A DNA stretch of 64,000 nucleotides from Chryseobacterium formosense (GCF_900116415.1 NZ_FPAP01000007.1:55169-119168); one strand, 5' to 3'. Counted from the first letter of the stretch, positions 50,563-60,620 are shown. Notes: a model not told the origin generated them from the letters alone. A program made the numbers and translations.

Positions 50563-51564
50563 ATGAAGAACGTTCCCTCAAAAGTTTCTGTCATTGTTCC
50601 GGTTTACAATGTTGAAAATTATTTATCGAAATGTCTCGATTCTTTGCTGGCGCAAACTTGGCAGAATATAGAAATTGTAGTCGTTGATGACGGAAGTACA
50701 GATCATTCGACAAAAATCATTCAGAAATATTCTGAGAACTATCCTGACAAAATTAAAGCTTTTACGAAAGAAAATGGTGGTTTAAGCGATGCCCGGAATT
50801 ACGGAATAGACAGGGCAACAGGTGATTTTCTGGGTTTTGTAGACAGTGACGACTATGTTTCGGAGACCATGTTTGAAGAAATGCTTGATCTTGCCGGGAA
50901 GCATCATGCTGAAATGGTGATCTGCAACATTCAGAAAGTTGATGAACATGGAAGTGTAACGCAGAAACTTACGCAAATTCCCAATATGCCTGAAAAAATT
51001 GAGTTAAATAATAATTTTTCTGTTTTTTCAGATTTAAGTTATTTTGCCTGTAATAAATTATTCAGAAAAGAACTTTTTGCCCATAAAAGATTCAAAAAAG
51101 GAGTTCATTTTGAAGATATTCAGCTTATTCCGCAGCTTTTACTGGAGTGTAAAACTTTAGCACACACCCAGAATTTTCATTATCAATATCTCGAAAGGAC
51201 AGATTCTATTACAAAAACCCACAATGAAAGAGGTTTAGATATTTTAAAGGCAGTAGAGGATGTAGAAGAAGTTTTTCAGTCTTCTCTTTATTCTTCGGAG
51301 AAAAAAGAGCTTTTGGGTTTTCAGATTTTACAGGGAGTATACAGTTATCTTGCTTATCTTGCTTTCGTTAAAAATGAAAATCTGTTTTACAGAATGTCTG
51401 ATGAACTCGACGAATTTATGAGAAAAAGAGGTGTTAAAATTAAAGATATATTGACTTACAATCGTTTTGGTAAGAATTATATTCTATCTTTGCCACTGAA
51501 AAAAATGATATTTTATCTGCTTTTCTTTGCCGGACAAAAAAAGCTGATAAGAAAATTGATGTAA
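50563..51564 (+). CDS. GT2 family glycosyltransferase
   Basis: 333 residues. VSVIVPVYNVENYLSKCLDS, VVVDDGSTDHS and GFVDSDDYVS (DxD) give a complete GT2 catalytic domain in the first 110 residues; GGLSDARNYGID binds the nucleotide sugar. The C-terminal part (about 230-333) is helical and ends with a hydrophobic stretch (LPLKKMIFYLLFFAG) that may touch the membrane. It should add a sugar to a lipid-linked EPS or surface glycan repeat. Sugar specificity is unknown. Confidence 0.92.
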   Translation: MKNVPSKVSVIVPVYNVENYLSKCLDSLLAQTWQNIEIVVVDDGSTDHSTKIIQKYSENYPDKIKAFTKENGGLSDARNYGIDRATGDFLGFVDSDDYVSETMFEEMLDLAGKHHAEMVICNIQKVDEHGSVTQKLTQIPNMPEKIELNNNFSVFSDLSYFACNKLFRKELFAHKRFKKGVHFEDIQLIPQLLLECKTLAHTQNFHYQYLERTDSITKTHNERGLDILKAVEDVEEVFQSSLYSSEKKELLGFQILQGVYSYLAYLAFVKNENLFYRMSDELDEFMRKRGVKIKDILTYNRFGKNYILSLPLKKMIFYLLFFAGQKKLIRKLM

Positions 51565-51668
51565 AAACACATAAAATTTCGGTATTTTAAAATAAAACTT
51601 TTGAAGTGTCGATCTTTTTTAGCTTTGCTTCTCACCTCATAGAATGCAAAGGACGATAAAAGAAAAGG

Positions 51669-52799
51669 ATGAAAAATTTTGAATTGTTCTTAAATGAAAC
51701 AGGGATTTCTATTTTTTACATAAAAGTGGGCTTGGGTTTCCTGTCCTCTTTTCTGATAACTTTTTTCTCTATTCCCACAATCATTAAAATCTCGAAACGT
51801 AAAAACCTGATGGATGAACCGGGTGTGCGAAGTTCACATCTCAGGAAAATCCCTAATCTTGGTGGTATTGCCATATTTTATTCTATAGGAATTTGTACTT
51901 CTATATTTGCGTATGAGATTTTTGATCTTTATAAATTCTTATTTGCCTCTCTCATTATTCTTCTGTATATAGGCATTATGGATGATATTGTGGTCATGAG
52001 AGCTTACAAGAAACTTGTTGCACAGGTGGTTGTTTCTATATTGATCGTTATTGGTTCTGATGTAAGAATAAGAAACTTGTTTGGCATTTTCGGTGTTTAT
52101 GAAATTCATTATTGGATAAGTGTCGTCGTTACTGTTATTACTTTCATTATTCTTATCAATGCCTTTAATCTTATTGATGGTATTGATGGTCTTGCAGGCG
52201 GTTATTCTTTAATCTGCAGTGCTCTTTTCGGGATCAGCTATTATCGTTTAGGTGAATATAATTATCCTTTAGTAATCTTATCTGTGGTACTGATAGGTTC
52301 TGTACTTGCATTTTTGTATTACAATATGTCGCATTATCGGGCCACAAAAATTTTTATGGGAGATACAGGTTCTATGTTGTTGGGATTCTTGCTGGCATTT
52401 ACATGCATTTGCTTTATTGATATTTTTATCGATAAAAAGTTGTTTTCCGTACCTAGGTATCATCTGGAATCTGCACCGGTAATTGCTGTTGCGATTCTTA
52501 TACTTCCGATTGTAGATACTCTAAATGTTATCATTGTAAGGCTTTGGAATAAAAAGTCACCATTCGAAGCCGACAAAAACCATATCCATCATAAACTTTT
52601 GAAACTCGATCTTACTCATAGAAGATCAAGCTTTTATATCATAAGCTATTATCTCGCTATTGTGGCAGTTACTTATTGTTTAAGACATACTAATGTTAAT
52701 CTGCTTCTTTTTATAGTATTATTCTTAGGTTTTTTAGGAGCATATATTCCGGATTTTATTTTTATGCTGAAGAATAATAAACTTAAAACTAATAATTAA
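51669..52799 (+). CDS. WecA/MraY-type sugar-1-phosphate transferase
   Basis: 376 residues with about ten membrane segments. DEPGVRSSHLRKIPNLGGIA, NAFNLIDGIDGLAGG (the Asp-rich catalytic loop), MGDTGSMLLGF and NHIHHKLLKL are the signature blocks of the polyprenyl-phosphate N-acetylhexosamine-1-phosphate transferase family; the HIHH form is more like WecA than MraY. It starts repeat-unit assembly on undecaprenyl phosphate, which is made through uppS at 57303. The gene lies between GT2 and the export lipoprotein gene, in line with an EPS locus. Confidence 0.92.
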   Translation: MKNFELFLNETGISIFYIKVGLGFLSSFLITFFSIPTIIKISKRKNLMDEPGVRSSHLRKIPNLGGIAIFYSIGICTSIFAYEIFDLYKFLFASLIILLYIGIMDDIVVMRAYKKLVAQVVVSILIVIGSDVRIRNLFGIFGVYEIHYWISVVVTVITFIILINAFNLIDGIDGLAGGYSLICSALFGISYYRLGEYNYPLVILSVVLIGSVLAFLYYNMSHYRATKIFMGDTGSMLLGFLLAFTCICFIDIFIDKKLFSVPRYHLESAPVIAVAILILPIVDTLNVIIVRLWNKKSPFEADKNHIHHKLLKLDLTHRRSSFYIISYYLAIVAVTYCLRHTNVNLLLFIVLFLGFLGAYIPDFIFMLKNNKLKTNN

Positions 52800-52804
52800 A
52801 TTTC

Positions 52805-52812
52805 TATTTTTG
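52805..52812 (+). promoter_or_regulatory. Candidate -7 box before the Wza-like gene
   Basis: TATTTTTG followed by CAAAC, 18 bases before ATG 52831. Confidence 0.5.
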
Positions 52813-52830
52813 CAAACTACAATTATCACG

Positions 52831-53691
52831 ATGAAAATATTTAAGTACCTGTTTTTTTTACTAGTTCCTTTTTTGCTTACATCTTGTATTACTACAAAAG
52901 ATGTAAAATACATGCAGCCGAGCGAGAGCTTGGTCATCAATGAAGAAGGATTAATCCCTTATAATGTACCGGTTTACAGAATTACAAAAAATGATATGTT
53001 AAACCTTAATATCGTCACAACTCCAAAAGGTGATGCAGCACAATTTTATTCGGCACTCAATACTTCTGGTGGTATGAATGCCAGTGGAGCGCTAAATCCG
53101 ATGACAAGTAGTGGTACTGTAGGTAATGGTGCTACCGGAGGAAACAGACTTTTTTACTTTAACGGATTAAGAGTGGATGCTAAAGGCGATATTCATGTAC
53201 TGGGAATTGGCTACATTAAGGCCGAAGGGAGAACAATTGAAGAAGTAAGCACCGAGATACAGAACAAAGTAAACGAAAACTTTCAGGAAGGAAAAGCTGA
53301 AGTAAGACTAAATACAGACGGAATCACTTATTATATTCTGGGAGATATTGAAAGTACTGGTCTTACCGGTGAAAAAGTAGCTCACAAAAATATTTTGACG
53401 CTTACAGAAGCAATCTCCATAAATGGAGGTTTAAACAGAACTATAGATCGAAAGAACATTGTAGTATACAGAAAGCTTCCCGAGGGTATCAAAAAAGCTC
53501 AGATCGATCTTACCAGAGAAGATGTGATGAATTCACCTTATTTTTATGTACAAAATGGTGACGAAATCTTCCTTACTACACAGAGAAGAGCACTCAACGG
53601 ATTCGGAAAAGATCCTGTGCAGACGCTTATCAGTGGAGTTTCTGTAATTACAACGGCATTATCAATTTATCTACTTATTAAAAATCTTTAA
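52831..53691 (+). CDS. Wza/BexD-type polysaccharide export lipoprotein
   Basis: 286 residues from ATG 52831; the frame runs 7 codons further upstream but only through the promoter box. MKIFKYLFFLLVPFLLTSC is a lipoprotein signal with Cys19. VPVYRITKNDMLNLNIVTTP opens the polysaccharide-export (PES) domain, IHVLGIGYIKAEGRTIEEV and TYYILGDIESTG continue it, followed by a SLBB-like domain (LTLTEAISINGGLNRTIDRK). The last 25 residues (VQTLISGVSVITTALSIYLL) form a hydrophobic C-terminal helix, as expected of an outer-membrane channel. Wzc follows 2 bases later. Confidence 0.92.
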   Translation: MKIFKYLFFLLVPFLLTSCITTKDVKYMQPSESLVINEEGLIPYNVPVYRITKNDMLNLNIVTTPKGDAAQFYSALNTSGGMNASGALNPMTSSGTVGNGATGGNRLFYFNGLRVDAKGDIHVLGIGYIKAEGRTIEEVSTEIQNKVNENFQEGKAEVRLNTDGITYYILGDIESTGLTGEKVAHKNILTLTEAISINGGLNRTIDRKNIVVYRKLPEGIKKAQIDLTREDVMNSPYFYVQNGDEIFLTTQRRALNGFGKDPVQTLISGVSVITTALSIYLLIKNL

Positions 53692-53693
53692 TT

Positions 53694-56186
53694 ATGATTC
53701 CAGGAAAAGAGACTTTAGTAGGTAAAAGTGAGCCACAGAAAGAAAAATATGGGTCGTTTGCTTTGTTTGATATTGAACATTTTCTACGAAAACTTTTAAA
53801 ATATTGGTATTGGTTCGTATTGATGCTATCTATTGGCTATGTGACTTCATGGTTTTATGGCAAATATTATGCGCAAAATATTTATTCTTCTAATCTTTCA
53901 TTAAGTATTTCATCAGGTACTTCAAGTTATTTTACACCCAATCAGTCGATTAACTTCATTTGGGGGCAAAGTGGTAATCAGGATGGAATTTACCTTAAAA
54001 AAATGCTCTTATCAAGATCACATAATGAATTTTTGGTAAATGAACTTAATCTCTTTGTTGATTATAAGACAAAAGGTGCCATTAAATCTACTTATTTAGA
54101 TAAAGATGATTCACCTGTATTTTTCGAAATTGATAAGAAACATTTACAGCAGGTAAATTATCCTATCACTCTTACGCCAAAAGGAGATAATTCATACGAA
54201 GTCAGCTTTCCTGATGAGGGACATTCGACAAATCTTTATTCTTATGATTTTGAAGGCTTTCAGAATGTGGAAGCATATAAAAAACCTGCTAATAAAGTTA
54301 TTAAAATTAATGAGTGGTACACCTCTCCCAACCTAAGATTTAGATTGGTTCCCAATCCTGTATCACCTTCAATAAAACTGGAAAATATTGTTATCAACCT
54401 TTCTACGATAAACAATGCCGTTAATGGGATAGTGTCTACCATTGGAGTTGATTTTGATAAAGAAATCAATACCATAATGATTATTTCAAAATCAGGGTAC
54501 AGTTTGAACGGTACAGTAAGTTTCCTTAATAAATCTGTTGATGAACTAAAGAAAAAAAGATTTGCGGATAAAAATACGATTGATAAAAATACACAAGATT
54601 ACTTAAAAAGAAATTTAGCTGATATCAGAAAAAAATTAGATTCAAGTGCTGCTTATCTAAATTATCTTAAAGTCTCAGAAAAACTGTATGATATAACAAA
54701 CAGAGACGAAAAATCTTTACAAAAAATAAAAGATTTAGAGACCAAAAAAGCTGATATTCTCAGTAAAATGAACTCTCTAAGCACAATCAAAACTACTGTA
54801 GAATCACAGAATTTCGACAAAATGATCAGCCCTTCTGCGGCAGGATTCGATGATGGGCTTTTTACCGCTTCAGTTTCAGAGTTAAAGGCTCTTTATCTTA
54901 AGAAAAGAGAGTTGTCATCTATTTATACTCCTAATTCAGAACCAATAAAAGAGATCAATAGATTAATTAACGAAGCCAAAACAAACTCATCCGGTTCTTT
55001 AAGAAATGTTTACACAGTTTACACAACAGAATTAAACAAAATAGATCAACAGATTGCCGAAGCAAGTTCAGATCTGACTTCTTTCCCTGATAAACAGAGA
55101 AAATACCTTGATGCAGAAAGAGGATACAATATTATTGAGGCGACTTACAATAGTTTACTTGGCAGACAAAATGAAAGTCAGATGAGATTGGCTACTAACC
55201 AGTCAGATATCAGTGTTATCGACCCTGCAAAAAATCTCGGACAAGGTCCGATAGGACCCAATGTTAAAGGTACTAAAATGGCAATTATCGGAGGTTTTCT
55301 AGCCATACCATTTATCTTAATTCTTTTGAGTAGTTTATTTGATAGTAAAATACGAAATATCAAAGAATTGATAAGCGCTACAAGAATACCATTATTGGGA
55401 GTTATCGGAAATAATAATGCCGAAAACATGCTTACTGTTTTAGACTCTCCAAAATCGTCTGTGTCAGAGGCCTTTAGAGGTATTAGGGCTAATATCAGAT
55501 TCTTGTCTGGTGAAGATGAGAAAAGTAAGGTAATCTTAATTACATCGTCTGTTGGAGGTGAAGGGAAGACCTATATATCAATAAATCTGGCATCGGTTTT
55601 AGGTTTAAGTGACAAAAAAACGATATTACTGGGAATGGATTTGAGGAAGCCAAAAATTTTCGGCGACTTCAATATTGATAATAAGCTTGGGATTTCAAAC
55701 CACCTTACCGGGGAAGCAACTATTGACCAAATTATCAATAAAACAAAAATTCCGAATCTTGATGTAGCGACCTCAGGACCAATACCTCCAAACCCATCAG
55801 AGCTTTTAATGAGTGATAGAAACATTAAGTTTATAGAAGAACTGAAAAAAATGTACGATTTCATCATCATCGACTCTCCACCGGTAGGTTTGGTTGCAGA
55901 TTCTTATGAGCTGATGAAACATTCTGACGCTAATCTCTATGTAGTGCGACATGAATATACAGAAAAGTATATGCTGAAGATGATCACAGAGAAATATCAT
56001 AATGATGAAATCAAGCACTTGGGACTGGTGTATAATGATTATGTATCAAAACAGGGTTATGGCTATGGTTACGGCTATGGCTACGGTTATGGCTATGGTT
56101 ACGGCTACTTTGATGAGGATAAAAACTACAAAGAACCTCTGTTGATTAAAATAAGGAATAAAGTAAGAGCAATTTTTAACAGATAG
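53694..56186 (+). CDS. Wzc-like bacterial tyrosine kinase, polysaccharide co-polymerase
   Basis: 830 residues. A Wzz domain with membrane segments near 35-55 and 530-550 brackets a periplasmic region that includes a long coiled coil (about 290-500). The cytoplasmic kinase has Walker A VGGEGKT (621-626, Lys625), Walker A' LLGMDLRKPK and Walker B FIIIDSPPVG. The tail has nine alternating Gly-Tyr pairs (788-805) in place of the usual scattered Tyr cluster; these are the likely autophosphorylation sites that control EPS chain length. No separate Wzb phosphatase is seen nearby. Confidence 0.93.
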   Translation: MIPGKETLVGKSEPQKEKYGSFALFDIEHFLRKLLKYWYWFVLMLSIGYVTSWFYGKYYAQNIYSSNLSLSISSGTSSYFTPNQSINFIWGQSGNQDGIYLKKMLLSRSHNEFLVNELNLFVDYKTKGAIKSTYLDKDDSPVFFEIDKKHLQQVNYPITLTPKGDNSYEVSFPDEGHSTNLYSYDFEGFQNVEAYKKPANKVIKINEWYTSPNLRFRLVPNPVSPSIKLENIVINLSTINNAVNGIVSTIGVDFDKEINTIMIISKSGYSLNGTVSFLNKSVDELKKKRFADKNTIDKNTQDYLKRNLADIRKKLDSSAAYLNYLKVSEKLYDITNRDEKSLQKIKDLETKKADILSKMNSLSTIKTTVESQNFDKMISPSAAGFDDGLFTASVSELKALYLKKRELSSIYTPNSEPIKEINRLINEAKTNSSGSLRNVYTVYTTELNKIDQQIAEASSDLTSFPDKQRKYLDAERGYNIIEATYNSLLGRQNESQMRLATNQSDISVIDPAKNLGQGPIGPNVKGTKMAIIGGFLAIPFILILLSSLFDSKIRNIKELISATRIPLLGVIGNNNAENMLTVLDSPKSSVSEAFRGIRANIRFLSGEDEKSKVILITSSVGGEGKTYISINLASVLGLSDKKTILLGMDLRKPKIFGDFNIDNKLGISNHLTGEATIDQIINKTKIPNLDVATSGPIPPNPSELLMSDRNIKFIEELKKMYDFIIIDSPPVGLVADSYELMKHSDANLYVVRHEYTEKYMLKMITEKYHNDEIKHLGLVYNDYVSKQGYGYGYGYGYGYGYGYGYFDEDKNYKEPLLIKIRNKVRAIFNR
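56055..56108 (+). repeat. Hexanucleotide GGYTAY tandem repeat (9 units) inside wzc-like gene
   Basis: 54 bases alternate GGT/GGC and TAT/TAC codons, giving (Gly-Tyr)9. The third bases vary, so it is selected at protein level or old, yet its unit length of six would let slippage change the Tyr count without a frameshift. Confidence 0.9.
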
Positions 56187-56197
56187 ATACAAAACAT

Positions 56198-56224
56198 GCC
56201 CTCAGTAATTGGGGGTTTGTTATT
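56198..56224 (+). terminator. Weak hairpin terminator after wzc-like gene
   Basis: GCCCTCA pairs with TGGGGGT (G-T pairs included), then TTGTTATTT. Confidence 0.5.
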
Positions 56225-56352
56225 TATAAAATCCGCTTCAAACTATTAAAAAAAGAATAAATTTGTTACTTTGCCGTTTACTTTATAACAAATTATATTT
56301 TTTTGTTTATTTTTAACTAAACATTAAGATTATCATTAATATAAAAATGTTT

Positions 56353-56360
56353 TATATTTG
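56353..56360 (+). promoter_or_regulatory. Candidate -7 box before the DUF6089-uppS-bamA operon
   Basis: TATATTTG followed by CAAAAA, 42 bases before ATG 56403. A frame that begins at 56358 would start inside this box, so it is not used. Confidence 0.55.
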
Positions 56361-56402
56361 CAAAAATTAATTTTTAAAATAACCATAAATCCATATTCTT
56401 TT

Positions 56403-57296
56403 ATGAATAAAAAATTATTGTTTAGCTTCCTTACCCTCTTAGGAACTGTGGTAAGTATAAAAGCGCAAAGAAATGAGGTGGGAATTCGCTTGGGAATGAG
56501 TAATCTTGTTGGTGATATAGGAAAAACCAATTACATTCTACAGCAGCCTTTGGATTTGGACAGAGCTTCAGAATGGGGCTTTCCTTTTTATGGTGGAATT
56601 TTATATAGATTTAATTTTAACCCGCACCAGACAATCCGATTAGATTTAGGGTACAATCAGGTGCAGTTTAGCGATAAAGCAGCGAAAGAAGAATACAGAA
56701 GAAACAGAAATTCGTTTGGTAAAAATAATATTTATGAAGCAAGTTTGGTTTTTGAATATAATTTCTTCCCGGTAAACAATGAACAACTAAGTATGGTAAG
56801 CCCGTATATCTTTGGGGGTATCGGAGGAATAATGTTTGATGCTCCAAAAGCTACTCTTACTCATGACTTCAGAAGAAATGCTGATGGTGTGGCGCAGGCT
56901 CCGATCAGTGAAACGGATTTTGTTACCACTACTCAATATACAATGGGTACCAAAACAGTTGCACAAATACCTTTTGGTGTTGGTTTGAAATATAAATTCA
57001 ATCATGGGTGGGCAATCTTTGCTGAAGCAACATTCAGATATACACTGACGGATCAATTAGATCACAGCAAGGTTCTTGCAAAAGATTTGGTGTCTAATTA
57101 TAATGCAGACATATTGAGCCCTGCAACAGGAGGTTCTCTCCTGCAGTCAGGAAATTATTATATAGAGTCTAAAGAAAGGGAGGCCGAATATATTAGGAAT
57201 AGAACGGTCGGAGACAGCGATTCCAGAGACTGGATGAATACTTTCAGTTTAGGATTAACCTACTCTTTCGGAAGACCTCCTTGTTATTGTGATTAA
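56403..57296 (+). CDS. DUF6089-type outer membrane beta-barrel protein
   Basis: 297 residues with a signal peptide (MNKKLLFSFLTLLGTVVSIKAQ). EVGIRLGMSNLVGDIGKTNY opens a barrel with about eight to ten amphipathic strands, including RLDLGYNQVQF, YIFGGIGGIMF, QIPFGVGLKYKFNHGWAIFAEATFRYTLTDQ and NTFSLGLTYSFG before a CYCD end. Proteins of this type precede uppS and bamA in many Bacteroidota. Six bases separate it from uppS, so it is the first gene of that operon, which suggests an envelope role. Exact function is unknown. Confidence 0.82.
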   Translation: MNKKLLFSFLTLLGTVVSIKAQRNEVGIRLGMSNLVGDIGKTNYILQQPLDLDRASEWGFPFYGGILYRFNFNPHQTIRLDLGYNQVQFSDKAAKEEYRRNRNSFGKNNIYEASLVFEYNFFPVNNEQLSMVSPYIFGGIGGIMFDAPKATLTHDFRRNADGVAQAPISETDFVTTTQYTMGTKTVAQIPFGVGLKYKFNHGWAIFAEATFRYTLTDQLDHSKVLAKDLVSNYNADILSPATGGSLLQSGNYYIESKEREAEYIRNRTVGDSDSRDWMNTFSLGLTYSFGRPPCYCD

Positions 57297-57302
57297 GAAA
57301 AT

Positions 57303-58052
57303 ATGTCGTTGATAAAAGAACAAATAAATTCTGAGAATTTACCGCAGCATGTCGCTATCATTATGGATGGCAATGGGAGATGGGCAAAATCAAGAGGTGA
57401 GAAAAGAACCTTTGGTCATAAAAATGCTATTAATGCCGTGAGAAACGCTATTAATGCCTGTAATGAGATCAATATACCTTATCTTACACTATATACATTT
57501 TCCTCAGAAAACTGGAAACGACCTACTGATGAAGTAAATACCCTGATGACTTTGCTTAGTGAAACCCTTTTGCTGGAAGCCAATGAGATTTTCAGTAAAG
57601 GTTTAAGAATGCATGTGATCGGGAACTTAGATAAATTACCATCTTTGGTAAAAGATCAGCTCCTGAGAGTAGTTGATCTCACAAAAGAAAACACAAAAGG
57701 AAATTTGGTTCTGGCCATTAGCTATGGTTCCCAGAATGAGATACTGAATGCTGTAAAGAACATCAGCAATGATGTGAAAGAAGGCAAAGTAGATGTAGAG
57801 AATATTGATGAAAAATTATTTGAAAACTATCTTTATACTAAAGATTTTCCGCCTGTTGATCTTCTGATCAGAACGAGCGGCGAAATAAGAATCAGCAATT
57901 TTTTACTCTGGCAGATTGCTTACGCAGAGCTTCAGTTTTTAGATATTCTGTGGCCAGACTTTACAAAAGATACTTTTTTCCAGTGTATTGTAGATTATCA
58001 AAACAAGGAAAGAAGATACGGTCTTACAGGTGACCAAATTCAAATCCAGTAA
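57303..58052 (+). CDS. uppS: Undecaprenyl diphosphate synthase (isoprenyl transferase)
   Basis: 249 residues. HVAIIMDGNGRWAKSRG holds the catalytic Asp22 and the diphosphate-binding loop; FSSENWKRP, RTSGEIRISNFLLWQIAYAEL and FLDILWPDF complete the cis-prenyltransferase signature. It builds the C55 carrier used by the WecA-like enzyme upstream and by peptidoglycan synthesis. It sits between a DUF6089 barrel gene (6 bases) and bamA (28 bases), the usual Bacteroidota order. Confidence 0.96.
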   Translation: MSLIKEQINSENLPQHVAIIMDGNGRWAKSRGEKRTFGHKNAINAVRNAINACNEINIPYLTLYTFSSENWKRPTDEVNTLMTLLSETLLLEANEIFSKGLRMHVIGNLDKLPSLVKDQLLRVVDLTKENTKGNLVLAISYGSQNEILNAVKNISNDVKEGKVDVENIDEKLFENYLYTKDFPPVDLLIRTSGEIRISNFLLWQIAYAELQFLDILWPDFTKDTFFQCIVDYQNKERRYGLTGDQIQIQ

Positions 58053-58080
58053 ATTTTAAGAAAAGAAAGATTACGATAAA

Positions 58081-60615
58081 ATGAAGTTTAGATTATTACC
58101 CATCATTATGTTTGCGGCTTCTGCACATTTTTATGGACAGGTAACTCCTCAGGACAGCACAAAGGTTGATACCTCTGTTCTTGCAGAAAATCAAACAGGA
58201 TCTTACACATTGAAAGATATTGTTGTAGATGGGGTAAAAAAATACACACCGGCTCAGATCTTCAGGTTTACAGGCTTGTCGAAAGGTGAAATTGTAGATA
58301 TTCCCGGGCAAAAGGTTAGTAATGCAATCAAGAAGCTTTGGGATTCACAGTCTTTCTCTGAAGTTGAAGTTTATGTAGAAAGTGTTGAAGGGCAAACCGT
58401 TGTTCTTAGATTTTATCTTCAGGATCTTAAAGATCTAGGTGAGGTAAAATTTACAGGTAAAGGTATTGGTAAGTCTAAAAACGAAAAACTAGCAAAGGAC
58501 AATAATTTAAAGCCTGGAACGAAGATCACTCAGAATCTTGTTTCAAGTCTTAAAACAAATATTCCTAAAGATTACATTAAAAAAGGTTTTGCTGATGCAA
58601 AAATTACCATCCAGGATAAAGTGAACGCAAGTGATCCTAATCTTGTAGACTGGACGATTAATGTTGATAAAGGAAAAAGAGTGAAAATCAGCCACATCGA
58701 GTTCGAAGGAAATGATAGTGTAACTGATAGCAAACTTAGAAAAAAAGCCTTCAAAGAAACCAAACAAAAAAGATTTGGTATCGGAGGTATCCTAAAATCT
58801 TCAAAATTTGTTGAAGAAAAATATCAGGAAGATAAAAGAAATCTTGTAAGCTATTACAACTCTTTAGGATACAGGGATGCAACGATTGTGTCTGATTCTG
58901 TATGGAGAAATAATAAAAACAACTACGAAATCAACGTTAAGCTTAAAGAAGGTAAAAAATATTACATCGGTGATATTTCATTTACCGGAAATACAGTTTA
59001 TCCTACAGAATATCTTCAGAGACTTTTAGGGTATAAGAAAGGAGATATTTACGATGCAGTTGGTTTCAACAAAAAAGTAGGTGAAGACGGAGGAAAAGAA
59101 GATGATTCCGATATCAAATCGTTGTATATGAACAATGGTTACCTTTTCTCAAATGTTACTCCTGTAGAGAAATCTGTGAATGGTGATGCCATCAATCTTG
59201 AAATCAGAATCAACGAAGGTGAACAGGCTACATGGAACAAAGTAACCTGGAAAGGAAATACAACGACTCATGACCACGTAATCCTGAGAGCATTGAGAAC
59301 CAAACCGGGAGAATTATTTAAGAAAACTGAAATTAAAAGAACATATTTCGATTTAGCTTCAATGTCTTTCTTCGATCCTCAACAGATCGGCCAAGATATT
59401 CAGCCTAATCAGCAGGATAATACCGTAGATATTGGCTGGACATTGGTAGAAAAAGGTTCTTCACAGGTTCAGTTACAGGCAGGTTACGGTGGTAACAGCT
59501 TTATCGGAACTTTAGGGCTTACTTTCAACAACTTCTCTTTGAAAAACTTCCTGAAGTTTAAAGACTTCAGACCTGTACCTCAAGGAGATGGGCAGACATT
59601 GTCTATTCAGGCACAAGCCGGACAATACTTCCAGAATTATGGAGTTTCGTTTACAGAACCTTGGTTGTTCGGAACCAAACCAACGGCACTTTCTGTAAGT
59701 TTAAATAACTCAAGAGTAAATTATAGCCAGGTTTCAGGTCCGGATCAGCGACTGAATATTTTCTCGGCAACAGCTGGTTTAAACAGATTGCTAAAATGGC
59801 CGGATGATTATTTCTCGTTATACACAGGAATTCAGTATCAGAAATATAACTTCAGCAACTATCCGTTTGAATTCGGAAATACAACCGAATATTATGGTAA
59901 TGCAAACAACTTAAGTTTAAATATAGGATTAAGCAGAAACTCTGCGGGTATCGATCCGATTTTCCCTACAGTGGGGTCAAACATCGAGCTTTCGGGTAAA
60001 TTTACTCCGCCATATTCATTGTTCAGCAACAAAGATTACTCGACGATGAGTCCTACTGATAAGTATAGATGGATGGAGTTCTATAAAATTAAGTTTAAAG
60101 CAGATGTTTATAACGAAGTTATCGGAAAACTTGTTTTAAGATCTTCTGCCGAAATGGGCTTCATGGATGGGTATAACAAAGAACTTGGTGCTCCGCCGTT
60201 TGAAAGATTCTATGTTGGGGGAACCGGTCTTTTCGGAGGTAGATTTGATGGTAGAGAACTTATTCCTTTGAGAGGTTATGAAAATGCTTCCACTTACGGA
60301 GGACAGGCTGAAGATATTACTCAAAGAGGAGGAGGTACTATTTATAACAGATTTACGTTAGAGTTAAGATATCCGATCTCATTGAATCAGACCGCAAAAA
60401 TTTATGCACTTACATTTGCCGAAGGAGGTAACGTTTGGAACTCTTGGAGCAACTACAATCCTTTCCAGCTAAAAAGATCAGTTGGTGTCGGGGTAAGAGT
60501 TTATATGGGAGCGTTTGGTCTGATTGGGTTCGACTTTGCTTATGGATTTGATAAAACGATCGATGGTAATGTTTCCGGAAGCAAGACTCACTTCTTGATG
60601 AACCAATCTTTATAA
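58081..60615 (+). CDS. bamA: Outer membrane protein assembly factor BamA
   Basis: 844 residues with a signal peptide (about 1-20, ending HFYG). About residues 40-430 contain POTRA repeats, for example YTLKDIVVDGVKKYTPAQIF, VKISHIEFEGNDSVTDSKL, YYIGDISFTGNTVYPTEYLQ and ATWNKVTWKGNTTTHDHVI. The C-terminal 16-strand barrel carries GGRFDGRELIPLRGYENAS, whose LRGYE is the BamA/Omp85 loop motif, and ends with Leu after a strand rich in aromatic residues (GLIGFDFAYGFD). It inserts outer-membrane barrels and is followed by two Skp-type chaperone genes, its natural partners. Confidence 0.95.
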   Translation: MKFRLLPIIMFAASAHFYGQVTPQDSTKVDTSVLAENQTGSYTLKDIVVDGVKKYTPAQIFRFTGLSKGEIVDIPGQKVSNAIKKLWDSQSFSEVEVYVESVEGQTVVLRFYLQDLKDLGEVKFTGKGIGKSKNEKLAKDNNLKPGTKITQNLVSSLKTNIPKDYIKKGFADAKITIQDKVNASDPNLVDWTINVDKGKRVKISHIEFEGNDSVTDSKLRKKAFKETKQKRFGIGGILKSSKFVEEKYQEDKRNLVSYYNSLGYRDATIVSDSVWRNNKNNYEINVKLKEGKKYYIGDISFTGNTVYPTEYLQRLLGYKKGDIYDAVGFNKKVGEDGGKEDDSDIKSLYMNNGYLFSNVTPVEKSVNGDAINLEIRINEGEQATWNKVTWKGNTTTHDHVILRALRTKPGELFKKTEIKRTYFDLASMSFFDPQQIGQDIQPNQQDNTVDIGWTLVEKGSSQVQLQAGYGGNSFIGTLGLTFNNFSLKNFLKFKDFRPVPQGDGQTLSIQAQAGQYFQNYGVSFTEPWLFGTKPTALSVSLNNSRVNYSQVSGPDQRLNIFSATAGLNRLLKWPDDYFSLYTGIQYQKYNFSNYPFEFGNTTEYYGNANNLSLNIGLSRNSAGIDPIFPTVGSNIELSGKFTPPYSLFSNKDYSTMSPTDKYRWMEFYKIKFKADVYNEVIGKLVLRSSAEMGFMDGYNKELGAPPFERFYVGGTGLFGGRFDGRELIPLRGYENASTYGGQAEDITQRGGGTIYNRFTLELRYPISLNQTAKIYALTFAEGGNVWNSWSNYNPFQLKRSVGVGVRVYMGAFGLIGFDFAYGFDKTIDGNVSGSKTHFLMNQSL

Positions 60616-60620
60616 ATGAT

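Noticed and set aside
56055..56108. Possible CRISPR-like or minisatellite array
   Set aside because: The repeat is six bases long without spacers and lies in frame inside a kinase gene.
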